DNA of 64,000 nucleotides from Hymenobacter persicinus (GTDB lineage Bacteria > Bacteroidota > Bacteroidia > Cytophagales > Hymenobacteraceae): positions 1 to 64,000 of the forward strand of contig NZ_SEWE01000028.1 of assembly GCF_004167665.1 (NCBI RefSeq), read 5' to 3'. Below, piece by piece: positions 43,246-51,203 of this stretch; position 1 is the stretch's first letter, and every line of letters begins with the position of its first letter. A program made the translations under genes and the position numbers. The notes beneath the pieces are model-generated. The model saw only the letters and a list, made by a program, of their open reading frames with translations, was not told the origin of the DNA and made no database searches.

Positions 43246-44577
43246 TTATGAAAACAACAGCTGGGTTTTCTTCCAGGCCTCGCCCTGTTCCAGATGAATC
43301 AGCGCGCCAAGCGCCGTGGCCTGGGGGACTTCCAGGGTGCGGATGCGGGCCTGGGGAAAGTTGGCGGCCAGGATCTGCATGAACAGCGGGTTGCGGGCAA
43401 AACCGCCGTCGACGTAAATCAGCTGCTCTCCCTGGTGGACGAGGCGGATGGAGGCCGTCAGCAGGGTCAGCAGGCCGTGCATGAGGTGGTGGTAGGCGTC
43501 GGCGGCGGTGTTGAAGCCCGACAAGTCCCACTCCTGAGCCGGCTGCTCGGGGAAGGGGCCGGTGCCGTGCATGCACCAGGGCGTGAAGGGCTCCGCCGTG
43601 GCGTCGAAGGGCCGGGCCACCATCAGGGAGTGGTAGAAGTCGGGCTTGACGTGGAAGTGGTTGGCAATGCGCTGAACCTGAAAGTCATGCTCCCGGCCGA
43701 AAAACACCCGCGCAGCCTTGGTCATTTCGCCCTTGGGCGAGAGGTAGCTCAGACAGTCGCGCCCCAGCAACTCGGGCGTGAGCGGCTGGCGGTTGAACGG
43801 GTTGAACGTCACGGCCCACGTGCCGGTGGAAACCAGCAAAAACGGCTCTTCGTCGCGCTGCTGCAGGTATGGCACCAGGGCCGCGGAGCTGTCGTGCAGG
43901 CCCACGCCGACCAGAATCCCGTCCACGACCGAGGCAATGGAGTCCTGGGTCAGGGGCGCGAGCTTGTCGTCGATGCCTTCCCGGTACACCCAGTCGTGGT
44001 ACTGGCCCCGCTCGAAGTCCCAGAGGCCGGTGTGGCACCCTACGGAGGTGTAGTCGCTAAACGCCTCACCGGTAATCAGGTAGGACAAATACTGAGGCAA
44101 ATGCAGGGACGTGCGGATGCGTGCGTACTGCTCGGGCTTGGTGTGCTTGAGCCAGTAGAGCTGCATGCCCGAGTTGAGCATGCCCAGGCGGGGCGAGCAG
44201 GTTTCGGTGGCAAACTCGGTGGGGTGGTAGTCCAGCTCGGCGTAGAACCGCTCGGCCACGTTGGTGGGCAGGGGCTTGAGGTAGTTGTAGAGCGGCAGCA
44301 CCGGCTGGCCGTTGGCCCCCAGATGCACGAAGCTGGCCCCGTAGGACGTGAAGTTCACGCCCTTCAGGTTGTAGTGCGGGCTCTGGCGCAGCTGGTTCCA
44401 GTTGTCGCGCACCCAGTCGGTGAGGCGGGTCAGGGTTTCGCAGGGGAAGCCCTCGTCGTCGACGGTATCGAGGCAGATTTGCTGGTGCTCGTCAATAATC
44501 TGGCGGTCCTCGTCGAAGAGGATAACTTTCTTGTTGGTCTTGCCAACGTCGAACACGGCGTAGATGGACTTTTTCAT
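43246..44577 (-). CDS. FGGY-family sugar kinase, rhamnulokinase-like
   Basis: 443 residues. The ATPase-domain phosphate motif is 'FDVGKTNKKVILFD' at the N-terminus, with 'NFTSYGASFVHL', 'SVGCHTGLWDF', 'VGVGLHDSSAALVPYL', 'LLVSTGTWAVTFNPF' and 'IYVDGGFARNPLFMQIL' following. It would phosphorylate L-rhamnulose to the 1-phosphate, cleaved next by RhaD. Its ATG overlaps the rhaI stop by 4 nt, so the two are coupled. It is shorter than E. coli RhaB and not clearly its ortholog, so I leave the symbol empty. Confidence 0.88.
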   Translation of the reverse strand: MKKSIYAVFDVGKTNKKVILFDEDRQIIDEHQQICLDTVDDEGFPCETLTRLTDWVRDNWNQLRQSPHYNLKGVNFTSYGASFVHLGANGQPVLPLYNYLKPLPTNVAERFYAELDYHPTEFATETCSPRLGMLNSGMQLYWLKHTKPEQYARIRTSLHLPQYLSYLITGEAFSDYTSVGCHTGLWDFERGQYHDWVYREGIDDKLAPLTQDSIASVVDGILVGVGLHDSSAALVPYLQQRDEEPFLLVSTGTWAVTFNPFNRQPLTPELLGRDCLSYLSPKGEMTKAARVFFGREHDFQVQRIANHFHVKPDFYHSLMVARPFDATAEPFTPWCMHGTGPFPEQPAQEWDLSGFNTAADAYHHLMHGLLTLLTASIRLVHQGEQLIYVDGGFARNPLFMQILAANFPQARIRTLEVPQATALGALIHLEQGEAWKKTQLLFS

Positions 44578-45857
44578 AGGCCGGTGCTGAGGCTGAGCTT
44601 GCCGCGCTGCTGGATGAGGGATTCGCGCACCCGGGCGGCGCGGTACACGGCCACGGGTTGCAGGGCGCCGCCGCTCTGCCGGTACGATTCGGCTACCAGG
44701 GGCCGCACGTCGGTCAGAAAGGCGTCGCGCAGGATTTCCTCGGCCCGCACCACGTCGTTGTTTTCCTGGGCTTCGTGCAGGGCGGCGCGGTCCACCAGCA
44801 GCGCCTTGGCGTAAGCCCCGAGGATGCTTTCCACCGACTGCAGCAAATCTTCCAGCGGGTCCTTGGTGTTGTGGCTGGCGTCAATCATGTAGGCCACGGC
44901 AGCTTCCTGATTCACGGTGTCGTCCTGGGCAGCGTCGACCAACTCATTGAAAATCAAAAACAGCTGGAAGGGCTTGGTACTGCCGGTAGTCAGGTCGTCG
45001 TCGCCGTACATCGAGCCGTTGAAATGGAACCCGCCCAGGCGGCCGAAATGGCGCAGGCGGCCCACAATCTGCTCGATGTTGGTGTTGGGCAAGTGGTGGC
45101 CGAGGTCAACGAGCACCTGCGCCTGCTTACCCAGGTACTGGCAGAGCGAGTAGGAGGTGCCCCAGTCGGGAATCACCATGGAGTAGAAATTGGGCTCGTA
45201 GGGCTTGTACTCAATCAGCATGGTCATGTCCGAGGGCATGGCCTCGTAGATGCTGGCCAGGGACTCGGCCGTGCGCTGGTAGGCCCGGCGCAGGTGCTGC
45301 TGGCCGGGGAAGTTGGAGCCGTCGGCCAGCCACACGGTGTGCACGCCCGCGCCCAGCTGCTGCCCGTAGCGCACGCACTCGATGTTGTGCTCCACGGCGA
45401 GCTGGCGCACGGCCGCGTCGGTGTGGCTCAGGGAGCCGAATTTGTACGAAACCGACTGGCCGGGCTGGTCCTGAAACGTGTTCGAGTTCATCGAATCAAT
45501 CGTCAGACCGCGGGCTTTGAGTTGCTGTTGCAAAGCGGGCACGTCCTGGGGAATATCCCAGGGAATGTGCAGGGAAATCGAGTTGGAGGAGCCGTTGAGC
45601 TGGTTGAGCAGGGCCACGTCGTCAATCTTTTCTTCGAGGCTGCGCGGTTCCCCGCCCCCGGAGAAGCGGCCGAAGCGGGTGCCGCCGGTGCCCAGGGCCC
45701 AGCTCGGAATGGCCACCTGGAAAGCGTTGAGCTGCTGCACCACATCCTGGGCATCGACGTGGCGGCGGGCCAGCAGGTCGCGCAGATACTGGTAGCGGAA
45801 CTGGTGCTCGTCGAGCAAAGGGCGGTTCAGGTCCTGGAGTTGGTCGTCGGAAAGCAT
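44574..45857 (-). CDS. rhaI: L-rhamnose isomerase (RhaI type)
   Basis: 427 residues from the ATG at 45857. The TIM barrel resembles the Pseudomonas/rhizobial type. Metal-ligand stretches are 'MLIEYKPYEPNFYS', 'VLVDLGHHLPNTNIEQIV', 'LGGFHFNGSMYGDDDL' and 'YMIDASHNTKDPLEDLL'. It converts L-rhamnose to L-rhamnulose with Mn2+ or similar. A tandem-repeat operator and -7 box lie 70-114 nt upstream. Long in-frame sequence upstream of 45857 passes through an inverted repeat and is not coding. Confidence 0.93.
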   Translation of the reverse strand: MLSDDQLQDLNRPLLDEHQFRYQYLRDLLARRHVDAQDVVQQLNAFQVAIPSWALGTGGTRFGRFSGGGEPRSLEEKIDDVALLNQLNGSSNSISLHIPWDIPQDVPALQQQLKARGLTIDSMNSNTFQDQPGQSVSYKFGSLSHTDAAVRQLAVEHNIECVRYGQQLGAGVHTVWLADGSNFPGQQHLRRAYQRTAESLASIYEAMPSDMTMLIEYKPYEPNFYSMVIPDWGTSYSLCQYLGKQAQVLVDLGHHLPNTNIEQIVGRLRHFGRLGGFHFNGSMYGDDDLTTGSTKPFQLFLIFNELVDAAQDDTVNQEAAVAYMIDASHNTKDPLEDLLQSVESILGAYAKALLVDRAALHEAQENNDVVRAEEILRDAFLTDVRPLVAESYRQSGGALQPVAVYRAARVRESLIQQRGKLSLSTGL

Positions 45858-45926
45858 AGCGGATCGGCGGCGAGGGTGGGAGGAAAGGGCCGGCGGGCGG
45901 GCAGAGCCGGGCGGCGTTAAGGAGGA

Positions 45927-45971
45927 GCAACCTACGGCCGCCCCCGCCCGAAACTGTTCTGAACTCTCCTG
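45927..45971 (-). promoter_or_regulatory. Tandem-repeat operator and -7 box of rhaI
   Basis: On the reverse strand: CAGGAGAGTTCAGAAC (45971-45956), 21 nt, then TAGGTTGC (45934-45927). The layout equals that of rhaD, rhaT and GH28. The second repeat half is the most degenerate of the four. Confidence 0.62.
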
Positions 45972-46044
45972 TTTCGAGGCTTTTTTAGCGGGCCGGGAGT
46001 TGCTAGTTTCTCCCGGGCTGGGTTGTTCAGCAGCGCAAATCAGA

Positions 46045-46189
46045 GCGTCATTCCGAGCCTGGCGAGGAATCTCGCGTACTGATGTTGCAATAGTGTTGTC
46101 ATGCTGAGCCCCGCGAAGCATTTCTACCGCTTCGTTGCGCTACAATTCTAACGGCGCGGTAGAGATGCTTCGACTTCGCTCAGCATGAC
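46045..46189. repeat. Inverted-repeat element, family B (copy 2)
   Basis: A leading 'CATTCCGAG' segment is followed by GTCATGCTGAG (46098-46108), and CTCAGCATGAC (46179-46189) closes it. Inside are GAAGCATTTCTACCGC and GCGGTAGAGATGCTTC. It fills most of the gap between rhaI and the GntR gene. Confidence 0.85.
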
Positions 46190-46216
46190 GTTCTTAAATC
46201 ATAAACAGGACGGAGG

Positions 46217-47269
46217 TTACAACGACCCGCGGCGGATGGTGTAGAACGGGTTTTTGACCTTCACCCGCTGCTTGTCGAGCAGCAGCTCGGCGGCGGTGCG
46301 GCCCATGCTTTCGAAATCGGTGGTGATGACCGTGATGCCGAGCAGCTCCTTGAGGGTGCTGGCGTTGAAGGAAAGAATCCCGATTTCGCGGCCCAGCAGG
46401 TAGGGCGTCTGCCGCACTTTCTTGATGAGCTCGGCCAGGTCGGTTGTTTCGACCACCACGTAGGCCGTGCCGGGCTCCAGCACCTCATTCAGGGCGTGCT
46501 CCTTCACCGCGAATTCCTTGCCCGCGTTAATGCAGAACGTGCGGAAGCCCCAGGCAATTTCCACCGGGTAGTTGTTGCCCACGCTTGGCAGCACGAGCAC
46601 CAGCTTCTGGTACTTTTCGAGCAGGTCCTGCACGCCTTCCAGGGCCGTGAAAATGTCCTTGTCGAAGTCCTGGTACACGGTCAGCACGTCGCGCTTGTAG
46701 TCGGTCAGGTCTTTGTCGAGGAAAACCAGCTCCTCGGCCGGAATCGAGTTGAGCACGGCCCGGTAGTCGGCTTTGTCGAGGTCCTGGGTGAAGTGGGGCA
46801 TCACCACGTAGTAATTGTACTTGCCCAGGTTCTTCTCAATGATTTCCTGAAACAGCGAGGCGCTGTAGTGGTGAATCTGCAGGTCGACCGTAGCCCGGTC
46901 GCCGAGGGCCTGCAGAAAGGCGTAGTAGATGATTTTCTTGTAGGAGCTGAGCTTATTGAAGACCAGCAGAATCTTGATTTTATTGTTGTCGGGAGCCTGC
47001 ACGTAGTAGCCCTTGCCCTGCACCGAGGTGCAGAAGCCCCGCTCCCGCAGCTCCCGGTAGGCTTTTTCCACGGTGTCGCGGGCCAGGTAGTACTCGGCGC
47101 TCAGCTCGCTGATGCTGGGCAGCTGGTCGCCCTTCTTGAGGGTGCCCCGCTCGATGTCGGTGATGACGGACTGCACAATCTGCTTGTACTTGGGCGTTTT
47201 GTCGAACGGTTTGAACTGCAGCTTGTACATGCCTTGGGTGGGAAGGATAGTGGCCATGAGCCCGCGCAT
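46217..47269 (-). CDS. GntR-family regulator with LacI-like sugar-binding domain
   Basis: 350 residues from ATG 47269; ATGs at 47257 and 47230 are also possible. The GntR winged helix (about 20-85) shows 'KYKQIVQSVITDIERGTLKKG', 'LPSISELSAEYYLARDTVEK' and 'ELRERGFCTSVQGKGYYV'. The C-terminal part (about 95-350) is a periplasmic-binding-protein-like effector domain, as in AraR-type regulators ('KILLVFNKLSSYKKIIYYAF', 'PSVGNNYPVEIAWGFRT'). It lies inside the rhamnose cluster and is the likely sensor of a rhamnose intermediate; the target site is not proven. Confidence 0.88.
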   Translation of the reverse strand: MRGLMATILPTQGMYKLQFKPFDKTPKYKQIVQSVITDIERGTLKKGDQLPSISELSAEYYLARDTVEKAYRELRERGFCTSVQGKGYYVQAPDNNKIKILLVFNKLSSYKKIIYYAFLQALGDRATVDLQIHHYSASLFQEIIEKNLGKYNYYVVMPHFTQDLDKADYRAVLNSIPAEELVFLDKDLTDYKRDVLTVYQDFDKDIFTALEGVQDLLEKYQKLVLVLPSVGNNYPVEIAWGFRTFCINAGKEFAVKEHALNEVLEPGTAYVVVETTDLAELIKKVRQTPYLLGREIGILSFNASTLKELLGITVITTDFESMGRTAAELLLDKQRVKVKNPFYTIRRGSL

Positions 47270-47440
47270 TCAGCCTTGTTAAGGGTGGGAAAGCCAGGCA
47301 ATAGGGGAAAGTCGAAGCCGGACAAACAAGCGTCCGGCGGCAACTCCTGGCTCGGGTGGGAAGGGCTGAATAGGGCTTAATTTACACAGAACCGGCTAAA
47401 ACGGGAAGCTTCGGCCCGGCTTACTTGCGCAATCGTTACC

Positions 47441-47452
47441 GGGAACGTTCCC
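47441..47452. promoter_or_regulatory. 12-bp perfect palindrome, LacI-type operator-like
   Basis: GGGAACGTTCCC with the central CG typical of LacI-family operators. It lies 172 nt upstream of the GntR gene and about 100 nt beyond the end of rhaD. A second small palindrome TTGCGCAA is at 47425-47432. The protein that binds is unknown. Confidence 0.5.
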
Positions 47453-47502
47453 AAAACAGCCTTGGCACCCGGAGTCGGGCTGCCGTCGGGCCGCAAACCA
47501 AA

Positions 47503-47526
47503 CGGGCCGGCTCTGCAGCCGGCCCG
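47503..47526 (-). terminator. Terminator hairpin after rhaD
   Basis: CGGGCCGGCT (47503-47512) and AGCCGGCCCG (47517-47526), a perfect 10-bp stem with a 4-nt loop. Read on the reverse strand it is followed by a T-rich stretch (TTTGGTTT), 26 nt after the rhaD stop. Confidence 0.7.
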
Positions 47527-47552
47527 AAGGAAAACGTCTGGCTAACGTGAGC

Positions 47553-49655
47553 CTAGCGCACGAAGGCCATAGCCACGCCGCCGTCCACGTTGAGCACGTT
47601 GCCGGTGGACTTGGCCAGCTGGTCGTCGACGAACACGAGCACGGCCTTGGCAATGTCCTCGGCCAGCACTTCTTCGCCCAGCAGGGTGCGCTTGGCGTAG
47701 TGGGCCGGCAAATCCTCGACCGACACGCCATAGGCCTTGGCCCGGCCGGCAGCCCAGTCGCCTTCCCAGATCTTGGAGCCGCGCAGCACGGCATCGGGGT
47801 TAACGGTGTTGACGCGGATTTTGTCGGGGCCCAGCTCGGCGGCCAGCAGGCGCGACATGTGCAGCTGGGCCGCTTTAGCCGTGCCGTAGGCCACGTTGTT
47901 GGGGCCGGCCACCAGGCCGTTTTTGCTGGCAATATTCACGATGCTGCCCCCGAAAGCCTGCTTGCGCAAGACTTCCACGGCCTGCTGGCTCACCAGGAAC
48001 TGGCCCTTCACCAGCACGTCCTGCAGGATGTCCCAGTCGGCCTGGGTGGTTTCGCCCAGGGGCTTGCTGATCGAGAGGCCGGCGCAGTTCACCACGATGT
48101 CCAGGCCGCCGAACTGCAAGACTGTCTGCTTCACCGATTCGGCGATGCTGTCGGCATCGGTCACGTCGATTTTCGCCGACAGCGCATTGTCCTTGCCGTA
48201 CTTTTTGCGCAGCTCGGCCTGGGTTTCGTCGAGCCGGTCCCGGTCGACGGCTACCACGCAGGCGCCGTGCTGGAGCAGCGTCTCGCAGATGGCCTTGCCG
48301 ATGCCGCCGGTGCCGCCGGTTACGAAGGCCACCTGGCCCGAGAGGCTCTTGGGCTTGGGCATGCGCTGGAGCTTGGCTTCTTCGAGCAGCCAGTACTCAA
48401 TGTTGAAGGCTTCCTGCTCGGGCAGGCCCTGGTATTCGCTCACGGCCTCAGCGCCCTTCATCACGTTGATGGCGTTGGTGTAGAACTCGGCAGCCACCCG
48501 GGCGGTCTGCTTGTCCTTGGCGAAGGTGAACATGCCCACGCCGGGCCACAGAATGACGACCGGGTTCGGGTCGCGCAGGGCGGGGGAGTTGGGGTGCTTG
48601 CTGCGCTCGTAGTAAGCGGTGTAGTCCTGGCGGTAGGCCTCAAACTGCGCTTTCAGGTAGTCCTGCACGCCTTCGGCTTGCTGCATCACGTCGGCGTCCA
48701 GCACCAGCGGGCGGATTTTGGTGCGCAGGAAGTGGTCGGGGCAGGAGGTGCCTTTCGGAGCCAGGCGGGCCAGGTCGTGGGAGTTGATGAACTCCAGTAC
48801 CCGGGCGTCGTCGGTGAAGTGGCCCAGCATGCGGCGCTGCTGGGAAGCCAGCCCGCGCAAAGTCGGCAGCAAAGCTGCGGCGGCACTGCGGCGGGCGTCG
48901 GGGGAGAGGCTTTCCAGCTTCGGGCCGCCGAAAACCGGCCGGTTTTTGCCGTAGTTTTCCTCGAGGTAGGCCGCGGCCTGCTCAATGACTTCCAGCGTGT
49001 TGATATAGGACGAGTACGAGGTGTCGCCCCAGGTAAACAGGCCGTGGCCGCCCAGAATCACGCCGCGCAGGCCAGGGTTTTCGGCCACCACTTTCTCCAG
49101 CTGCAGGCCCAGGTCGAAGCCCGGCTTCTGCCAGGGCAGCCAAGCCATGGTGTCGCCCCAGATTTCCTTCATGATCTGCTCGCCGTCCTTGCTGGCGGCA
49201 ATGGCAATCAGCGCGTCGGGGTGCAGGTGGTCGATGTGCTTGAAGGGCAGCAGGCCGTGCAGCGGGGTGTCGATGGAAGGCGTGGCGCACTTGGGGTCAA
49301 ACAGGCAGTGCTCGAACAGGGCCACCATCTCATCCTCAAATTCGAGGCCCCGGTAGCGGTTTTTGAGCTGGTGGAGCTTCTCCACGTAGAGGTTGGCGCA
49401 GCCGGCCTTGGTGAGCGTGCCGATGTCGCCGCCCGAGCCCTTCACCCACATTACTTCCACGGGCTGGCCCGTAACCGGATCGGTTTCCGTAATCTTGCAC
49501 GAGGTATTGCCGCCGGCGTAGTTGGTCAGGCGCAGGTCGGCCCCGAGCAGGTTGGAGCGGTAGATAAACAGCGCTACTTCGTCGCCGCTGAGCTCCAGGG
49601 CCCGGGCTTCGTCCCACAGGTAGCTGACGTGCTGAAAGGTGAGCGTTTTTTCCAT
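47553..49655 (-). CDS. rhaD: Bifunctional rhamnulose-1-phosphate aldolase / lactaldehyde dehydrogenase
   Basis: 700 residues from the ATG at 49655. The N-terminal class II aldolase domain (about 1-420) has 'GADLRLTNYAGGNTSCKITE', the metal His motif 'HIDHLHPDALIAIAA' and 'LGGHGLFTWGDTSYSSYIN'. The C-terminal SDR domain (about 430-700) has 'TGGTGGIGKAI', 'NCAGLSISKPLGE' and an intact Tyr-x-x-x-Lys in 'NVAYGTAKAAQ'. It splits rhamnulose-1-phosphate to DHAP and L-lactaldehyde and oxidises the latter to L-lactate. It is divergent from rhaT. Confidence 0.94.
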   Translation of the reverse strand: MEKTLTFQHVSYLWDEARALELSGDEVALFIYRSNLLGADLRLTNYAGGNTSCKITETDPVTGQPVEVMWVKGSGGDIGTLTKAGCANLYVEKLHQLKNRYRGLEFEDEMVALFEHCLFDPKCATPSIDTPLHGLLPFKHIDHLHPDALIAIAASKDGEQIMKEIWGDTMAWLPWQKPGFDLGLQLEKVVAENPGLRGVILGGHGLFTWGDTSYSSYINTLEVIEQAAAYLEENYGKNRPVFGGPKLESLSPDARRSAAAALLPTLRGLASQQRRMLGHFTDDARVLEFINSHDLARLAPKGTSCPDHFLRTKIRPLVLDADVMQQAEGVQDYLKAQFEAYRQDYTAYYERSKHPNSPALRDPNPVVILWPGVGMFTFAKDKQTARVAAEFYTNAINVMKGAEAVSEYQGLPEQEAFNIEYWLLEEAKLQRMPKPKSLSGQVAFVTGGTGGIGKAICETLLQHGACVVAVDRDRLDETQAELRKKYGKDNALSAKIDVTDADSIAESVKQTVLQFGGLDIVVNCAGLSISKPLGETTQADWDILQDVLVKGQFLVSQQAVEVLRKQAFGGSIVNIASKNGLVAGPNNVAYGTAKAAQLHMSRLLAAELGPDKIRVNTVNPDAVLRGSKIWEGDWAAGRAKAYGVSVEDLPAHYAKRTLLGEEVLAEDIAKAVLVFVDDQLAKSTGNVLNVDGGVAMAFVR

Positions 49656-49705
49656 ATTGAGGCTTCGGTTTGAAGGTCGAAAACAGAGGTGGGGGATGAT
49701 GAGCA

Positions 49706-49750
49706 CAAAGGACGCGGACCGGGCGGCGGCAAAACTCCTGCACTCTCCTG
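49706..49750 (-). promoter_or_regulatory. Tandem-repeat operator and -7 box of rhaD
   Basis: On the reverse strand: CAGGAGAGTGCAGGAG (49750-49735), 21 nt beginning TTTTG, then GTCCTTTG (49713-49706). The two CAGGAG units are 10 bp apart, one helical turn, in the same direction. It lies 51-95 nt from the rhaD start. Confidence 0.72.
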
Positions 49751-49824
49751 TTCGAACCCGAAAAAGCTGAACTTTCTTTCAACTAGCTGGGGTGAGGGCT
49801 TACTCACGGGTAGTTTCCTGCTTT

Positions 49825-49869
49825 CAGGAGAGAGCAGGAAGGTTCCGGCTCGTGAATCCGGCAGCTTTG
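49825..49869 (+). promoter_or_regulatory. Tandem-repeat operator and -7 box of rhaT
   Basis: CAGGAGAGAGCAGGAA (49825-49840), 21 nt, then CAGCTTTG (49862-49869), ending 26 nt before the rhaT start. It mirrors the rhaD site 75 nt away on the other strand. Confidence 0.72.
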
Positions 49870-49895
49870 AACCCACACCCACGACATTCCTTTCT

Positions 49896-50933
49896 ATGAG
49901 CGTTTTACTCGGAGTAATCCTGCACGCTATCGGCGGCTTCGCCTCCGGCAGCTTTTATCTGCCCTACAAAAAAGTGCAAGGCTGGGCCTGGGAAAGCTAC
50001 TGGCTGGTGGGCGGCATCGTCTCGTGGCTGGTGGCCCCGCTGGTGCTGGGCTCGGTTACCGTTCCGCACCTGTTTGAGGTGCTGGCCCAAACCAGCCGCG
50101 AAACCCTGCTCTGGACTTACCTCTGGGGGGCACTCTGGGGCCTGGGCGGGCTCACTTTTGGCCTGGCCATGCGCTACCTGGGCCTCTCGCTGGGCATGGC
50201 TTTCACCCTGGGCTTGTGCGCCGTGTTTGGCACGCTGGTGCCGCCTATTTATAAAGGAGAGTTTTCCCGCCTGATCCAGAGCACCTCCGGGCAGGTCATT
50301 GTGGCCGGGCTGGGCGTGTGCGTGCTGGGCATCATCATCTGCGGGCTGGCCGGCATGATGAAGGAGAAAAACCTGACCGCCGACGAGAAAACCGCCACCA
50401 TCGCCGAATTCGACCTGCGCAAGGGCCTGCTGGTGGCCGTGTTTTCGGGCATCATGAGCGCCTGCATGTCGTTTGGCCTCACCGCCGGGGAGCCCATTGC
50501 CAAGCTGGCGGCCGCCAACGGCACCAACCCGCTCTACGTCAACAATGCTTCCCTGGTCATTATCCTGCTCGGCGGCCTGACCACCAACGCCATCTGGTGC
50601 ATCTACCTCAACGTCAAGAACCGCACCTACACTGACTACGCCAACCCCAGCTTCCCGGCCCTGCGCAACATCCTGTTCTGCGCCCTGGCCGGCCTGACCT
50701 GGTATCTGCAGTTCTTCTTCTACGGCATGGGCGACTCGCAGATGGGCGAGTACCGCTTCTCGGGCTGGACCCTGCACATGGCCTTCATCATTGCCTTCAG
50801 CTCGATGTGGGGCCTGATTCTGCACGAGTGGCGCGGGGCCAACCGCCCTACCATGCGCACCATTCAGCTCGGCATCCTGACCGTGGTGCTGTCGACTGTA
50901 GTGGTGGGTATCGGCAACTACCTGGGCTCCTGA
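49896..50933 (+). CDS. rhaT: L-rhamnose/H+ symporter RhaT
   Basis: 345 residues from the ATG at 49896. About ten membrane segments. Family stretches: 'ILHAIGGFASGSFYLPYKKV', 'WESYWLVGGIVSWLVAPL', 'LWGALWGLGGLTFGLAMRYL', 'FSGIMSACMSFGLTAGEPIA' and 'YGMGDSQMGEYRFSGWTLHM'. It imports L-rhamnose with protons. It is divergent from rhaD and ends in a strong terminator, so it is probably monocistronic. Confidence 0.93.
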   Translation: MSVLLGVILHAIGGFASGSFYLPYKKVQGWAWESYWLVGGIVSWLVAPLVLGSVTVPHLFEVLAQTSRETLLWTYLWGALWGLGGLTFGLAMRYLGLSLGMAFTLGLCAVFGTLVPPIYKGEFSRLIQSTSGQVIVAGLGVCVLGIIICGLAGMMKEKNLTADEKTATIAEFDLRKGLLVAVFSGIMSACMSFGLTAGEPIAKLAAANGTNPLYVNNASLVIILLGGLTTNAIWCIYLNVKNRTYTDYANPSFPALRNILFCALAGLTWYLQFFFYGMGDSQMGEYRFSGWTLHMAFIIAFSSMWGLILHEWRGANRPTMRTIQLGILTVVLSTVVVGIGNYLGS

Positions 50934-50953
50934 GCCCGCGCCGAAACCGGACG

Positions 50954-50996
50954 AAACTCCCGCCGCTGGCTTTCGGGCCAGGGCGGGAGTTTTTTT
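50954..50996 (+). terminator. Intrinsic terminator of rhaT
   Basis: AAACTCCCGCC (50954-50964) pairs with GGCGGGAGTTT (50982-50992), with an inner CTGGC/GCCAG stem and a run of seven T (50990-50996). It is 20 nt after the rhaT stop. Confidence 0.93.
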
Positions 50997-51052
50997 ATGC
51001 GCCGGGTAAGTGGCAGTCGGTTAGGTATATGTGTTTTTTGGTATGTAAAAGG

Positions 51053-51086
51053 TTGCGGTAGCTGCCGGCTGAAAAAAATATTTTTG
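51053..51086 (+). promoter_or_regulatory. Candidate susC promoter (TTG / TATTTTTG)
   Basis: TTG (51053-51055), 23 nt, TATTTTTG (51079-51086), a perfect TAnnTTTG. It would leave a 5' leader of about 110 nt before susC. No tandem CAGGAG operator lies upstream of it, so susC seems outside that regulon. Confidence 0.5.
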
Positions 51087-51203
51087 GGGAATAGGAGCGG
51101 GCCGGTAGAGTACAGGACGGGTCCGGGTGAGTGAGCCAATACTTTAGCGGTAGTTAAAGTCCTTCCCTCCGGTTGTCTCACTTCAAATCCTACCCATACA
51201 CCT

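Noticed and set aside
47334..47349. CAGGAG on the reverse strand upstream of the GntR gene
   Set aside because: Second half (CGCCGG) and -7 box do not match.
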